Assembly (NCBI GenBank): GCA_001303245.1
Contig: LJNS01000034.1
Coordinates: 1 to 64,000 of the forward strand
Length of the DNA stretch: 64,000 nucleotides
Direction of reading: 5' to 3'
Origin: Gammaproteobacteria bacterium SG8_30
GTDB lineage: Bacteria; Pseudomonadota; Gammaproteobacteria; Steroidobacterales; Steroidobacteraceae
Below are positions 38,712 to 47,098 of this stretch, piece by piece. Under the pieces are notes generated by a model. That model did not search any database, was not told the DNA's origin, and saw nothing but the letters and a program-made list of their open reading frames with translations. The number at the start of each line of letters is the position of its first letter. Position 1 is the first letter of the stretch. The position numbers and the translations under genes were made by a program.

Positions 38712-39383
38712 TCAGGAATCCCTCGCCGGCGTCGTGCCGGCCGCCGGGACGGAAATGTCGAACGCGCGCCGCTCCACCTCGACGAACTGCTCGCCGAGCT
38801 GACCGACGGCCCGGTAGAAATGCGCGGCACCCGACTGCTGCAGGTCACGGAAGAACCGCCCGACCCAGGGCTCGAGGTGGTGCGCGAAGAACTGTTGCTG
38901 CCGTGGCAACGGCACGGACGACTCGCCTGCGATCAGCAGGGACATGACATCGCACAGCGCGGCCGCGTGATCCTCGGGCTCGCTGACGCCCGGCTGCCGC
39001 TCGATGCCCAGCTCGCGCAGGTCCGCACGCAGCCGGGCGAGAGGTTGTTCCATCAGGAACCCCGTCACGTACCAGGAGCCGTAAGGGACCACCTCGCCCC
39101 GGCCGAGGCCGATGAAGAGGTCCTGGTATTCCCCCGCCACGGCTGCCGGCGCCGCGCGCGTCGCGGCGTCACGCAGCATCGTCCAGGAAGCGGCGAGCAG
39201 GGTGCCATCCGCAGGCGCGGGGTCGATGGCCGCCAGGGCCGCCAGCAAGGCCTCGTCCGGCGGTGCAGCCAGGAGGTTGCCCAGCAAGGCATAGACGTTG
39301 GCACGGACCCGGTCCTCCTCGGCCACGACGGTCATGGGCGTCGAGGCCTGGAGGTGTTCCCGGTCGTCGCCGGCCACGAGCAT
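38712..39383 (-). CDS. TorD/DmsD-family chaperone for formate dehydrogenase
   Basis: 223 residues, all-helical. VRANVYALLGNLLAAPPDEALL opens the TorD fold, and GEYQDLFIGLGRGEVVPYGSWYVTGFLMEQPLARLRADL with EPEDHAAALCDVMSLLI are the conserved centre (the E/D-H-x3 motif). Such chaperones hold the Tat signal and apo-enzyme until cofactor insertion. Of several in-frame starts, MLVAGDDREH is chosen for GGGGGAAG just ahead and because it lies downstream of the predicted sigma-54 start site. It is the first gene of the FDH operon. Confidence 0.85.
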   Translation of the reverse strand: MLVAGDDREHLQASTPMTVVAEEDRVRANVYALLGNLLAAPPDEALLAALAAIDPAPADGTLLAASWTMLRDAATRAAPAAVAGEYQDLFIGLGRGEVVPYGSWYVTGFLMEQPLARLRADLRELGIERQPGVSEPEDHAAALCDVMSLLIAGESSVPLPRQQQFFAHHLEPWVGRFFRDLQQSGAAHFYRAVGQLGEQFVEVERRAFDISVPAAGTTPARDS

Positions 39384-39418
39384 GCGCTTCCCCCGCTGGA
39401 ATCCAACGGACATAACAA

Positions 39419-39434
39419 AGCAAGCTTCGGGCCA
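39419..39434 (-). promoter_or_regulatory. Sigma-54 (-24/-12) promoter of the torD-fdh operon
   Basis: Minus-strand TGGCCCGAAGCTTGCT matches the sigma-54 consensus TGGCACGN4TTGCW at every defined base except one (A to C), with the GG and GC dinucleotides at the required spacing. It lies about 36 nt upstream of the chosen torD start. A sigma-54 activator gene is encoded 4 kb away. Confidence 0.8.
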
Positions 39435-39504
39435 TGCCTGCAGGCGAGTAGATCTGACAGATTCCGGAATTGACCGTAGACAGACCCCGTACACGCCAGA
39501 GAGT

Positions 39505-39519
39505 GAGACATTCTGTCCC
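39505..39519. promoter_or_regulatory. Possible activator-binding palindrome upstream of the sigma-54 promoter
   Basis: GAGACA-TTC-TGTCCC is an inverted repeat with one mismatch, about 70 nt upstream of the -24 box, where enhancer-binding proteins usually bind. Direct evidence is limited to the symmetry and position. Confidence 0.4.
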
Positions 39520-39540
39520 AATCAGAGGGCAAAACGTCTC

Positions 39541-41211
39541 TCATTGGCGCCCCTTTCGGGCTTCCTCTGCGAAAAGGTCGCGGACCCGGCAGTCCTCGCA
39601 CATCTGGAGCCGCCGGCGCGACTCCTCGGTCTGGAACATCCAGTGACCGGCCAGCTTCCGGCTCAGGACTTCGAGCATCGACCGCGTCGCGAATGGCTTG
39701 CCGCAGGAAACGCAGCACACGGGCTGCTCCTCGTGCAGCACCCGCGGCTTCTCGCGGGCCTCGACGTCGTAGAGGAACCGGGGGTGCAGCGAGATCGCGG
39801 ACTCGGGGCAGCTGCGCTCGCACAGGCCGCACTGCACGCAGCTCCACTCCCGGAAATTGAGCTGGGGCAGTCCCCTGCCGTCCTGAAGGGCGTTGGTCGG
39901 GCACACCGACACGCAGGCCATGCACAGGGTGCAGGCTTGCGGGTCGGCGCGCACCTCACCGAAGGGCGCGCCGGCGTGCAGGGGCACGCTGCGCTTGTGC
40001 GCGGTCGCCTGGGACCGCAGGTGCTCGATCGCCATGCGCAGGCGCCCGCGTTTGTCGGGCGGCGCGACGCTGGACGCCGGTCGTCGGATCGCATCGCCCG
40101 GCGGGAGCGCGAGCGCCTCGATGGCGTCGCCCGTTCGGTCGGCGTTGACCAGGCGCACGCGACGCTCCTCGAAGCCCATGCCGGCGAGGATCTCGCGCGC
40201 CGTCAGCAGCTCGTCCTGCATGCCCTCGACCACCTGCGCGGGCGTCGCGTCGGTGGTCAGCACGACGGCCGAGTCCGCACCGTAGGCGAGGACCGTGAGC
40301 CACGCGTCGAGGCCGACGGAGCCTGCTTCCTCCACCTGTACCGGCAGTACGCGCTCCGGCATGCGCGCCCCGAGCTCGCCGGCGAGCGCCTGCACCGCGG
40401 AGTCGTCGTGGAACAGGACCAGCGGCGCGCTGCCCCCTGCCTCGCGGTAGGCCTGCAGCATCCGCCGCAGCGCCGCCAGCAGGTCGCTCGCCCGCGGGTA
40501 CGCGTAGGTGATCGCCCCTGTCGGGCAGACGGTGGCGCAGGCACCGCCCCCCTGGCACAGGTAAGGATTGACCTCGACGCGCTCGCCGCGCGACACGATC
40601 GCCTCGGCCGGGCAGGCATCGATGCAGCGGGTACAGCCGCGCTTGCCGCTGCGGCCGTGTGCGCAGATGTCCGGGTCGTACTCGAAGTAGCGGGGTTTCT
40701 CGAACTCGCCCTGCATCTCAGGAAGCGCCTCGAGCACCGGCCCGAGCGCGGCCTCGTCCGGCCCCGGCGCGTAGTAGCCGAGCGGCTTCATGGCCTGCCG
40801 GAGAAGCGGCGTCCGGCCGAGATCGACCACGAGATCGAATCGCTCCACCGGCGGGGCGAGCATCGAGCCCAGCTCGCGGCTGCCATCATCCGAGTCGAGC
40901 GTCGCCACGAAATCGCCGAGCGCCCCGGCGAGGCGCAGGCGTCCGCCGTGCACCACCGGCACCCCGTCGTTCCAGACGACCGACGGCGCGCCGTCTCCGG
41001 GCAGGGCGACAACGGCCGTCATTCCTTCCGGCAGCGAACGGGCTGCCGCGAGCAGCCCCGGTTCGTCCTCGCCGAGCATCAGGCAACGGCCTTGCGAGAC
41101 GAAGCCGACGACGGCGGTCGGCGCCGCGTCGTCGAGCGCGGCATCCGCGAGCGCGACGGCTCGCGCCCGCCCGTCGGCCGTCGCCTCAGGCAGGCTCGGG
41201 TCGGTCGTCAT
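39541..41211 (-). CDS. Polyferredoxin (4Fe-4S) of the formate dehydrogenase accessory cluster
   Basis: 556 residues. Four-cysteine motifs occur in pairs: CTRCIDACPAEAI and CQGGGACATVCPTGAI near 195-235, CTLCMACVSVCPTNAL and CVQCGLCERSCPESAI near 435-475, plus CVSCGKPFATRS and CEDCRVRD near the end that may bind zinc or another cluster. Between them is a 150-residue linker with a flavodoxin-like alternation (APLVLFHDDSAVQALAGELG). No membrane helix or signal is seen, so it is cytoplasmic. The same protein type is seen beside DUF3305/DUF3306 genes and FDH genes in many proteobacteria; a role in electron supply or cofactor handling for FDH maturation is inference. Overlaps the DUF3306 gene by 26 nt. 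Confidence 0.85.
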   Translation of the reverse strand: MTTDPSLPEATADGRARAVALADAALDDAAPTAVVGFVSQGRCLMLGEDEPGLLAAARSLPEGMTAVVALPGDGAPSVVWNDGVPVVHGGRLRLAGALGDFVATLDSDDGSRELGSMLAPPVERFDLVVDLGRTPLLRQAMKPLGYYAPGPDEAALGPVLEALPEMQGEFEKPRYFEYDPDICAHGRSGKRGCTRCIDACPAEAIVSRGERVEVNPYLCQGGGACATVCPTGAITYAYPRASDLLAALRRMLQAYREAGGSAPLVLFHDDSAVQALAGELGARMPERVLPVQVEEAGSVGLDAWLTVLAYGADSAVVLTTDATPAQVVEGMQDELLTAREILAGMGFEERRVRLVNADRTGDAIEALALPPGDAIRRPASSVAPPDKRGRLRMAIEHLRSQATAHKRSVPLHAGAPFGEVRADPQACTLCMACVSVCPTNALQDGRGLPQLNFREWSCVQCGLCERSCPESAISLHPRFLYDVEAREKPRVLHEEQPVCCVSCGKPFATRSMLEVLSRKLAGHWMFQTEESRRRLQMCEDCRVRDLFAEEARKGRQ

Positions 41212-41704
41212 CGGGATGCCGTTCGTCTGGGGACTCCGGTTCCGCCGCGGAAACGTCGGCGTCGCTGCTGCTGCCTCGCTCCGCGGATTCCGCCATCTGC
41301 TCGAGGCGCCGCGCAGCGCGCTCGAGCTGGTGGCGCATGTCGGCCGTCACGATGTCACCGAGCTTGTCGAAACGGGTGAAGTCCTCGCAGTAGTCGTCCA
41401 GCCCGTCGCACACGTTGAACTTCGGGCTGCGGAACAGCCTGCGCAGCGCCTGCCGACGGAGCACCTCGTCGACGCCCGGGGCAAGAAAGGCGCTGTAGTC
41501 GGAGCTCTCGTCGAGCGAGTCCAGGTCCGGCAAGGGCGGGGGCGCAGCCGCCTCGCCCGGCGGCGGGTCGGCGTCCGCCCGCTCCAGCGCCTGTGCCTCT
41601 TCAGCCTCGGCAAGCGCGGACCGCGCCTCGACCTTGCGCCGCGACCATCGCTCGAGGAATGCCTCCGCCTCAGCCGACCCGGCAGTCTGGTTGTCGTCCT
41701 TCAA
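41186..41704 (-). CDS. DUF3306 family protein
   Basis: 172 residues. The core FLERWSRRKVEARSA, LPDLDSLDESSDYSAFLAPGVDEVLRRQALRRLFRSPKFNVCDGLDDYCEDF is characteristic of DUF3306, with charged, low-complexity ends. Function unknown; the gene is usually with DUF3305 and FDH accessory genes, as here. Overlaps DUF3305 by 4 nt (ATGA). Confidence 0.88.
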   Translation of the reverse strand: MKDDNQTAGSAEAEAFLERWSRRKVEARSALAEAEEAQALERADADPPPGEAAAPPPLPDLDSLDESSDYSAFLAPGVDEVLRRQALRRLFRSPKFNVCDGLDDYCEDFTRFDKLGDIVTADMRHQLERAARRLEQMAESAERGSSSDADVSAAEPESPDERHPDDDRPEPA

Positions 41705-42189
41705 TCTTCTTTGCTCCCGGTCCAGTCGGTGCGCTTGCGCTTGCGCTTCACTTCCGGCTTGTGGTGCTCGACCACGAAGCGCTCCAGTTGATGGTACACC
41801 TCGGCTGGAATCGCTGCGGACAGCACCTGGTCGTCACCCTCCATGCTCGAGCCGGCTTCGTGCATGTCGGCGGTGACGGATCGCGGCTCGAGCATGCCGT
41901 CCTCCTTGTGGCTGCAGAGGATGAACAACGCGGGCTGACGTCCGACCAGGTTGCTCCAGTAGGCCTCCGTGGCGTCGCGGTAGAGCTCGACGTTCAGCCC
42001 GCCCCACAGGAACTGTTCCTCGTCGTCGGACTTGAGCACCGGCACCGCGCGCGTGTCGCGCCCCGGCAGGTTCTCCCCCGCCACCACGCCCACGGCGTGC
42101 CAGCTCGGCACGTTCCAGCCGCCGCGCGCCACCGTGCGCCGGCCGAGGATGACCGCTACCGGTATGCTGACCCGCGGTCCCGCCACCAT
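41701..42189 (-). CDS. DUF3305 family protein
   Basis: 162 residues: VSIPVAVILGRRTVARGGWNVPSWHAVGVV opens the family, and LWGGLNVELYRDATEAYWSNLVGRQPALFILC and IPAEVYHQLERFVVEHHKPEVKRKRKR follow. Function unknown. The start MVAGPRVS is preferred over MIPERP 12 codons upstream because GGAGG lies 8 nt ahead of it. First gene of the three-gene unit DUF3305-DUF3306-polyferredoxin. Confidence 0.85.
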   Translation of the reverse strand: MVAGPRVSIPVAVILGRRTVARGGWNVPSWHAVGVVAGENLPGRDTRAVPVLKSDDEEQFLWGGLNVELYRDATEAYWSNLVGRQPALFILCSHKEDGMLEPRSVTADMHEAGSSMEGDDQVLSAAIPAEVYHQLERFVVEHHKPEVKRKRKRTDWTGSKED

Positions 42190-42278
42190 GATCGCCGCCT
42201 CCGCCACTGGCCGTTCCGGAATCATTCTGCACGAGTCGCAACGGCATTGAAGCCCTGATTCGAGTTGAGCGGATGAGC

Positions 42279-42294
42279 CGGAATGAAATTTGCA
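42279..42294 (+). promoter_or_regulatory. Weak sigma-54-like element ahead of the HTH/PBP regulator
   Basis: CGGAATGAAATTTGCA has GG and GC at the right distance and a good TTGCA, but differs from the consensus at three of the -24 positions. It is 50 nt upstream of the regulator start in the divergent region with DUF3305. Low confidence. Confidence 0.25.
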
Positions 42295-42343
42295 GGTCAG
42301 ATGATCGGGGACGCCCCTGGCGAACGGAAGGGAGAGCCGGACC

Positions 42344-43300
42344 ATGGTGACCAGACGAGCCAGCACGACCACCGTCGACGACGCCCGCGGGCTCGCGGCA
42401 GCGGCGCCGGAGCCCCCGCGCTTCATGTCCGTGCGGGAGGTCGCGCGCTACCTCCAGGTCAACGAAAAGAAGGTCTACGCGCTGGTCAACGAGGGCCGCA
42501 TCCCTGCCACGCGCCTGACGGGCAAGTGGCTCTTCCCGCGCGACCTCCTCGACCAGTGGCTGCTCGAGTCGAGCCACGGCGGCCTGCTCACCGACCGCAT
42601 GGTGATCGCGGGCAGCGACGACCCGCTGCTCGCCCGCGCGGTCAACCTGATGGCGGCGGACCTTCAGGGTCGCGCCATCGTGAGTCACGCGGCGACCGGC
42701 ACGCAGCTCGGGCTCAAGCTGCTGGCCGGACGCCGCGCAGACCTCTGCGCGCTGCACTGGGGCCCGGACACCGAGAGCACCCAGCGGCATCCCGCGCTGT
42801 TGCGACCGTACCCCCAGCACCGTGACTGGATCCTCGTCCGCCTGTTCCGGCGGGAGCAGGGACTGATCGTCTCGCCGGGCGTGTGGAGCGCGGAACGCCG
42901 CCTCGAGGAACTGCTCACGCCCGCCGTGCGCTGGGCGGCGCGCCAGGGAGGCGCGGGCTCGAACCGGTTCCTGCAGGAGCTGTTCGCCGAGCACCGGGCC
43001 GATCCGGCCGACCGGCGGGTCACGGCACGGGCGTACTCCGAGCGCGACGCCGCGGCGGCCGTCGCCATGGGCCAGGCGGACGTCGCACCGGGCGCGCGCG
43101 CCGCTGCGACGGAGTTCGGGCTCGAGTTCCGGCCGATCGGCTGGGAGGCGTTCGACCTGGCGCTTTCGCGCGGAATCTTCTTCCGCACGTTGTTCCGCAC
43201 CTTGCTCGAGCAGCTCGGCGGCGACGAGTGCCGCCGCATGGCGCAGCTGCTCGGCGGCTACGATCTCGCGGACCTCGGCAAGCTCGTCTGGTCGCCCTGA
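42344..43300 (+). CDS. HTH regulator with PBP-like (molybdate/substrate-binding) domain
   Basis: 318 residues. An excisionase/MerR-like helix-turn-helix at about 27-75 (FMSVREVARYLQVNEKKVYALVNEGRIPATRLTGKWLFPRDLLDQWL) is followed by a periplasmic-binding-protein-like domain (PF12727 type): MVIAGSDDPLLARAVNLM...GTQLGLKLLAGRRADLCALHWG and AAVAMGQADVAPGARAAATEFGLEFRPIGWEAFDLAL. Such one-component regulators are found with Moco and FDH genes and are thought to sense molybdate or a related small molecule. Divergent from DUF3305, so it could control both sides. Confidence 0.85.
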   Translation: MVTRRASTTTVDDARGLAAAAPEPPRFMSVREVARYLQVNEKKVYALVNEGRIPATRLTGKWLFPRDLLDQWLLESSHGGLLTDRMVIAGSDDPLLARAVNLMAADLQGRAIVSHAATGTQLGLKLLAGRRADLCALHWGPDTESTQRHPALLRPYPQHRDWILVRLFRREQGLIVSPGVWSAERRLEELLTPAVRWAARQGGAGSNRFLQELFAEHRADPADRRVTARAYSERDAAAAVAMGQADVAPGARAAATEFGLEFRPIGWEAFDLALSRGIFFRTLFRTLLEQLGGDECRRMAQLLGGYDLADLGKLVWSP

Positions 43301-43306
43301 GGCCCC

Positions 43307-43528
43307 CTAGCGCAGCGCGAGGCGGTGCCGGATCTCGTGCTTCAATCCGACTCCCGGCACCTCCAGCACGACCCGGGCCTCGAGCGGCTGGCTCGTATCG
43401 ACGCCGCCACGCTCGAGCGCCGCGCGAACGGCGTTCTCGATCTCGATCTGCGAGGTGATGCCGACTTTCTTCAGGAACTTGCGGATCTCGCCGTTGAGTT
43501 TCTCTTCGTCGAAGTCGTCCGCACCCAT
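43307..43528 (-). CDS. DUF6494-type small protein
   Basis: 73 residues starting MGADDFDEEKLNGEIRKFLKKVGI, then TSQIEIENAVRAALERG and a C-terminal beta segment (ARVVLEVPGVGLKHEI). I place it in the DUF6494 family from memory of similar short proteins. Function unknown. It follows the sigma-54 activator gene by 38 nt with GCAGGAG ahead of its ATG, so it is probably transcribed with that gene. Confidence 0.7.
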   Translation of the reverse strand: MGADDFDEEKLNGEIRKFLKKVGITSQIEIENAVRAALERGGVDTSQPLEARVVLEVPGVGLKHEIRHRLALR

Positions 43529-43566
43529 GACGTGTGTCTCCTGCAGTGGATGAACTCCAAGCGCCC

Positions 43567-44892
43567 TCAGGCCTCGGGCCTGCCGCCGGCCGGCCCGAGC
43601 TTGCGCTCGAGCGTCTTGCGCGAAAGCCCGAGCTGCCGGGCGGCCGCGGAGCGATTGCCCTCGTTGGCCTCCAGCACGCGCTCGATGTGCGCCTGCTTCA
43701 CCTGCTCGAGCGTCCACTCCAGCGGATAGGCCGGCACGACCGGGGCTACGGCCAGTTCGGAGGACGGTTGCGAGTCGGGCAGCGAGCCCATGAGCACCGT
43801 CCGCTCGATGACGTTGCGCAACTCGCGCACGTTGCCAGACCAGGACTGCTCGCGCAGCCAGGCGATCTCTTCCGTCGCCAGCGCCACTGGCGGCAAGTCG
43901 AAATCCGCGGCTACGCGCGCCATGAAGTGTCGTGCCAGGCTCTCGATATCGTCCGGTCGCTCGCGCAGCGGCGGCAGCTTCACGTGGATCACGTTCAGGC
44001 GATAGAAGAGGTCCTCGCGGAAGCGGCCTTCGCGCACACGCGCCTCCAGACCGGGACGCGTGGAGGCCACGATGCGGACTTCGATGGGCAGCTCGCGGTC
44101 GGTGCCCACCGGCCGGATCGCGCCTTCCTCCAGCGCCCGCAGCAGCTTGACCTGCAGGTCGAGGCGCATCTCGCTGATCTCGTCGAGAAACAGCGTGCCC
44201 TCGTTCGCGGCGACGAACAGGCCCTCGCGCTGCTGGTGCGCGCCCGTGAAGGCGCCCTTGGAGTGGCCGAACAGCTCACTCTCCATGAGCTCGGGCGCGA
44301 TCGCGCCGCAGTTGACCGGCACGAAGGGCCCGCGCCGGCCGCTGCGCTCGTGCAGCAGTCGTGCGACCAGCTCCTTGCCCGTTCCCGTCTCGCCGTCCAC
44401 CAGCACCGTCGCGGGCGTCGGCGCGATGCGGGCGATCAGGCCGCGCACGGCCCGCATGGACGCGCTGTCGCCCACGACCAGCGAGCGCGACGGGGGGCGC
44501 GCAACCGCGCCCCCCGTGCCCCTCGTCCGCCGGGCACGGTCGCGCAGGGCGCGCAGCACGGCCCCCGATTCGAGCGGCCGCGGCAACACGTCCAGGGCTC
44601 CCGCCCTGCGCACGGCCGCCGCGACGTCCGGGTCTCCCGGCGCAGCCACGAAGATCGCCGGACGCTCGCCGTCGGTGGGCAGGGCCTCGAGCCAGGTCAG
44701 CGCCGGGTCGGTGGCCGAGTCGACCTCGGTGAGAATGCAGTCGAAGTGGCACCTGGGCAGCAGCTGCTCCGCCTCGTCTGCGCCCTCGGCGAACTCCACC
44801 AGCGCAAAGCGTCGCCGCAGGGTCCGGCGTAGACGGTCATCGGCATTGGCGTTCGAGCCCACGACGAGCAGCGACAGGTTCTCGGGCGACAT
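43567..44892 (-). CDS. Sigma-54 enhancer-binding protein with a degenerate receiver
   Basis: 441 residues. The centre is an AAA+ sigma-54 activation domain: Walker A GETGTGKE, the sigma-54 contact loop GAFTGA, Walker B GTLFLDEI and the arginine-finger region. A Fis-type helix-turn-helix closes it (IERVLEANEGNRSAAARQLGLSRKTLERKL). The N-terminal about 120 residues have receiver topology, but Glu56 is at the phospho-acceptor position, the acidic pocket reads VVGSNAN and the usual Lys is Arg (LPRP), so phosphorylation is unlikely. A target is suggested by the sigma-54 promoter of the FDH operon. Divergent from mobA. Confidence 0.9.
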   Translation of the reverse strand: MSPENLSLLVVGSNANADDRLRRTLRRRFALVEFAEGADEAEQLLPRCHFDCILTEVDSATDPALTWLEALPTDGERPAIFVAAPGDPDVAAAVRRAGALDVLPRPLESGAVLRALRDRARRTRGTGGAVARPPSRSLVVGDSASMRAVRGLIARIAPTPATVLVDGETGTGKELVARLLHERSGRRGPFVPVNCGAIAPELMESELFGHSKGAFTGAHQQREGLFVAANEGTLFLDEISEMRLDLQVKLLRALEEGAIRPVGTDRELPIEVRIVASTRPGLEARVREGRFREDLFYRLNVIHVKLPPLRERPDDIESLARHFMARVAADFDLPPVALATEEIAWLREQSWSGNVRELRNVIERTVLMGSLPDSQPSSELAVAPVVPAYPLEWTLEQVKQAHIERVLEANEGNRSAAARQLGLSRKTLERKLGPAGGRPEA

Positions 44893-44949
44893 GCGGCGCG
44901 GGGCTCCCCTTCCGACCGGGCCGCTCGGTTGGCCCGGGATCTTGTGTGC

Positions 44950-44994
44950 GCGACAGGATGACTCATTTCGACAGGAAATGGGTCAATTTGTCGC
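44950..44994. promoter_or_regulatory. Nested palindrome between the sigma-54 activator and mobA
   Basis: TGACTCATTTC-GACAG-GAAATGGGTCA (44959-44985) is an 11-bp inverted repeat with one mismatch, enclosed by GCGACA (44950-44955) and TGTCGC (44989-44994), an exact outer pair. Just downstream TATAAA (45005-45010) could be a -10 box for mobA. Probably an operator; the protein that binds is unknown. Confidence 0.55.
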
Positions 44995-45123
44995 AGCCGA
45001 TACGTATAAACCGAAGCGGCGGCCGGAGGCGGCTGGATTCTCTTGCCGGGCGCCGCGGGCCTTGCCGGGCCGACGGTGCCGTCTCATGATCGCCACTCCG
45101 TCCTCGATCCGACCACAGCGCCC

Positions 45124-45759
45124 ATGAGCCTCGCCGATCCCCACGCCTACCGTCAGGAGTCCGTCACCGGGCTCGTGCTGGCCGGCGGGCAGGCGCGGCG
45201 CATGGGCGGCATCGACAAGGGCCTGGTCGAGATCGCGGGCAGACCGATGATCGAGCACGTCCTCGAGGCGCTGCGGCTGCAGGTGGGAACCGTGATGATC
45301 AACGCCAACCGCAACCTGGAGGCCTATCGTCGCTACGGCTACCCGGTCGTGCCCGACGCGCTCGGCGGCTTCCTCGGTCCGCTGGCCGGCACCCTGACCG
45401 CCCTCGAGCGGATCGACACCGAATACCTGCTGACCGTCCCCTGCGACTCGCCGCTGCTGGCGCCCGACCTCGCGCAGCGCATGGCCGCGGCCGCGGCCGT
45501 GGACGACGCCGAGGTGACCGTCGCCCACGACGGCGAGCGGCAGCAGCCGGTCTTCCTGCTGCTCCGGCGCGACCTGGCCGGCAGCCTGCGGGCCTTCCTG
45601 GCCGCGGGTGAGCGCAAGATCGACCGCTGGTTCGCAGGTCACCGGCTCGCCGAGGCGGACCTCGCCGATCGCGCAGCGAGCTTCGTCAACGTCAACGATC
45701 CCGCCGAGCGCGGGCGCGTCGAGGCGCTGCTGCTTCAAAGCCGGCCGTCGCCTGTTTAG
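45124..45759 (+). CDS. mobA: Molybdenum cofactor guanylyltransferase
   Basis: 211 residues. LVLAGGQARRMGGIDKGLVEIAGRPMIEHVL is the MobA GTP-binding N-terminus; VPCDSPLLAPDLAQRM holds the metal-binding Asp. It adds GMP to Mo-molybdopterin to make MGD; the bis-MGD cofactor is what formate dehydrogenase needs. Start MSLADPHAY is chosen; upstream residues look non-coding. First of a Moco gene run (mobA-moeA-moaB). Confidence 0.93.
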   Translation: MSLADPHAYRQESVTGLVLAGGQARRMGGIDKGLVEIAGRPMIEHVLEALRLQVGTVMINANRNLEAYRRYGYPVVPDALGGFLGPLAGTLTALERIDTEYLLTVPCDSPLLAPDLAQRMAAAAAVDDAEVTVAHDGERQQPVFLLLRRDLAGSLRAFLAAGERKIDRWFAGHRLAEADLADRAASFVNVNDPAERGRVEALLLQSRPSPV

Positions 45760-45790
45760 CATGGGCACCGGTAAGCCCCCGGAAGCCCGC

Positions 45791-47074
45791 ATGAAGCACA
45801 CCACCCAGCCCCTGCCCGCGGACGTCGATCCCTGCGACGTCGTCGGCCACGGCCACCGGACGCTGCAACTCGACGAGGCGCGGGAGCTGATCCTCGCCAA
45901 CGTCGCGCCCGTCGACGGGCACGAGACGCTGCCGCTGCGCGATGCGCTGGGCCGGGTGCTCTGCACCGCCGTTCGCTCGACGGTCGACGTGCCCGCGCAC
46001 ATCAACTCGGCGATGGACGGCTACGCGCTCGCGGGCGCAGACCTGCCCGCCGAGGGCGAGCGCGCCTTCGAGGTGCTCGGGACGTCGTGGGCCGGAAGAC
46101 CCTTCGAGGGGGCCGTCGCGGCGGGCCAGTGCGCGCGCATCATGACGGGCGCCACGCTGCCGGCCGGCACGGACACCGTCGTGATGCAGGAGCACGTCCG
46201 CATCGAGGACGGCCGCGCCGTCATCGCGGGCGGTCACCGACCCGGCCAGAACCGCCGCGAGGCCGGCGAGGACATCCGGGCGGGCGAGGTCGCGGTCGAG
46301 GCGGGCACCCTGCTGCGTCCGGCACAGCTCGGCCTGATCGCGTCGGTCGGCGTGGGCCGGGTCGACGTTCGGCGCAGGGCGCGCGTCGCGATCTTCTCGA
46401 CCGGCGACGAACTGAGGGGCGTCGGTGAGACGCTCGGGCCCGGCCAGATCTACGACAGCAACCGCTACAGCCTGTACGGCATGGTGGCGCGGCTCGGCCT
46501 CGAGGTCGTCGACCTCGGCGTCGTGCGCGATACGCCCGAGGCGACCCTCGCCGCCTTCGAGGAGGCCGCAGCGAGGGCCGACGCCATCGTGACGTCGGGC
46601 GGGGTGTCGGTCGGCGAGGCCGACTTCGTCGTCGAGACGCTCGAGCGCTTCGGCCGTGTCGGCTTCTGGAAGGTCGCCATGAAGCCCGGCAAACCGATCG
46701 CCTTCGGACACGTGCGCGACGCCCTGTTCTTCGGCCTGCCGGGCAACCCGGTCTCGGCGATGGTCACCTTCTACCAGCTGGTGCAGCCCGCGCTGCAGGC
46801 GCTCTCGGGCGCCGTGCCGAGGGATCCGCCGCTCCTGCTCGACGCCACCTGCCAGACCAAGCTCAAGAAGAAGGCCGGCAGGCTCGAGTTCCAGCGAGGG
46901 ATCCTGGAGCGCGGGCCGGACGGACGCTACCTCGTGCGCGGCATGGGCCACCAGGGCGCCGGCGTGCTCCGCTCGATGGCCGAGGCCAACTGCTTCATCG
47001 TGCTGCCACTCGAGCAGGAGACCGTCCAGCCCGGCGCAGACGTCCAGGTGCAACCTTTTGCGGGGCTGATCTGA
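45791..47074 (+). CDS. moeA: Molybdopterin molybdenumtransferase
   Basis: 427 residues. AHINSAMDGYAL, ATLPAGTDTVVMQEHV, FSTGDELR, QIYDSNRYSL, TSGGVSVGEADF and MKPGKPIAFG...FGLPGNPVSAM are the successive MoeA signatures. It inserts molybdate into adenylylated molybdopterin. The inner ATG is chosen for its GGAAG ribosome site; an alternative start lies ten codons upstream. Confidence 0.95.
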   Translation: MKHTTQPLPADVDPCDVVGHGHRTLQLDEARELILANVAPVDGHETLPLRDALGRVLCTAVRSTVDVPAHINSAMDGYALAGADLPAEGERAFEVLGTSWAGRPFEGAVAAGQCARIMTGATLPAGTDTVVMQEHVRIEDGRAVIAGGHRPGQNRREAGEDIRAGEVAVEAGTLLRPAQLGLIASVGVGRVDVRRRARVAIFSTGDELRGVGETLGPGQIYDSNRYSLYGMVARLGLEVVDLGVVRDTPEATLAAFEEAAARADAIVTSGGVSVGEADFVVETLERFGRVGFWKVAMKPGKPIAFGHVRDALFFGLPGNPVSAMVTFYQLVQPALQALSGAVPRDPPLLLDATCQTKLKKKAGRLEFQRGILERGPDGRYLVRGMGHQGAGVLRSMAEANCFIVLPLEQETVQPGADVQVQPFAGLI

Positions 47075-47098
47075 GGGCCCCTGGCGGGAGAAGATCCG

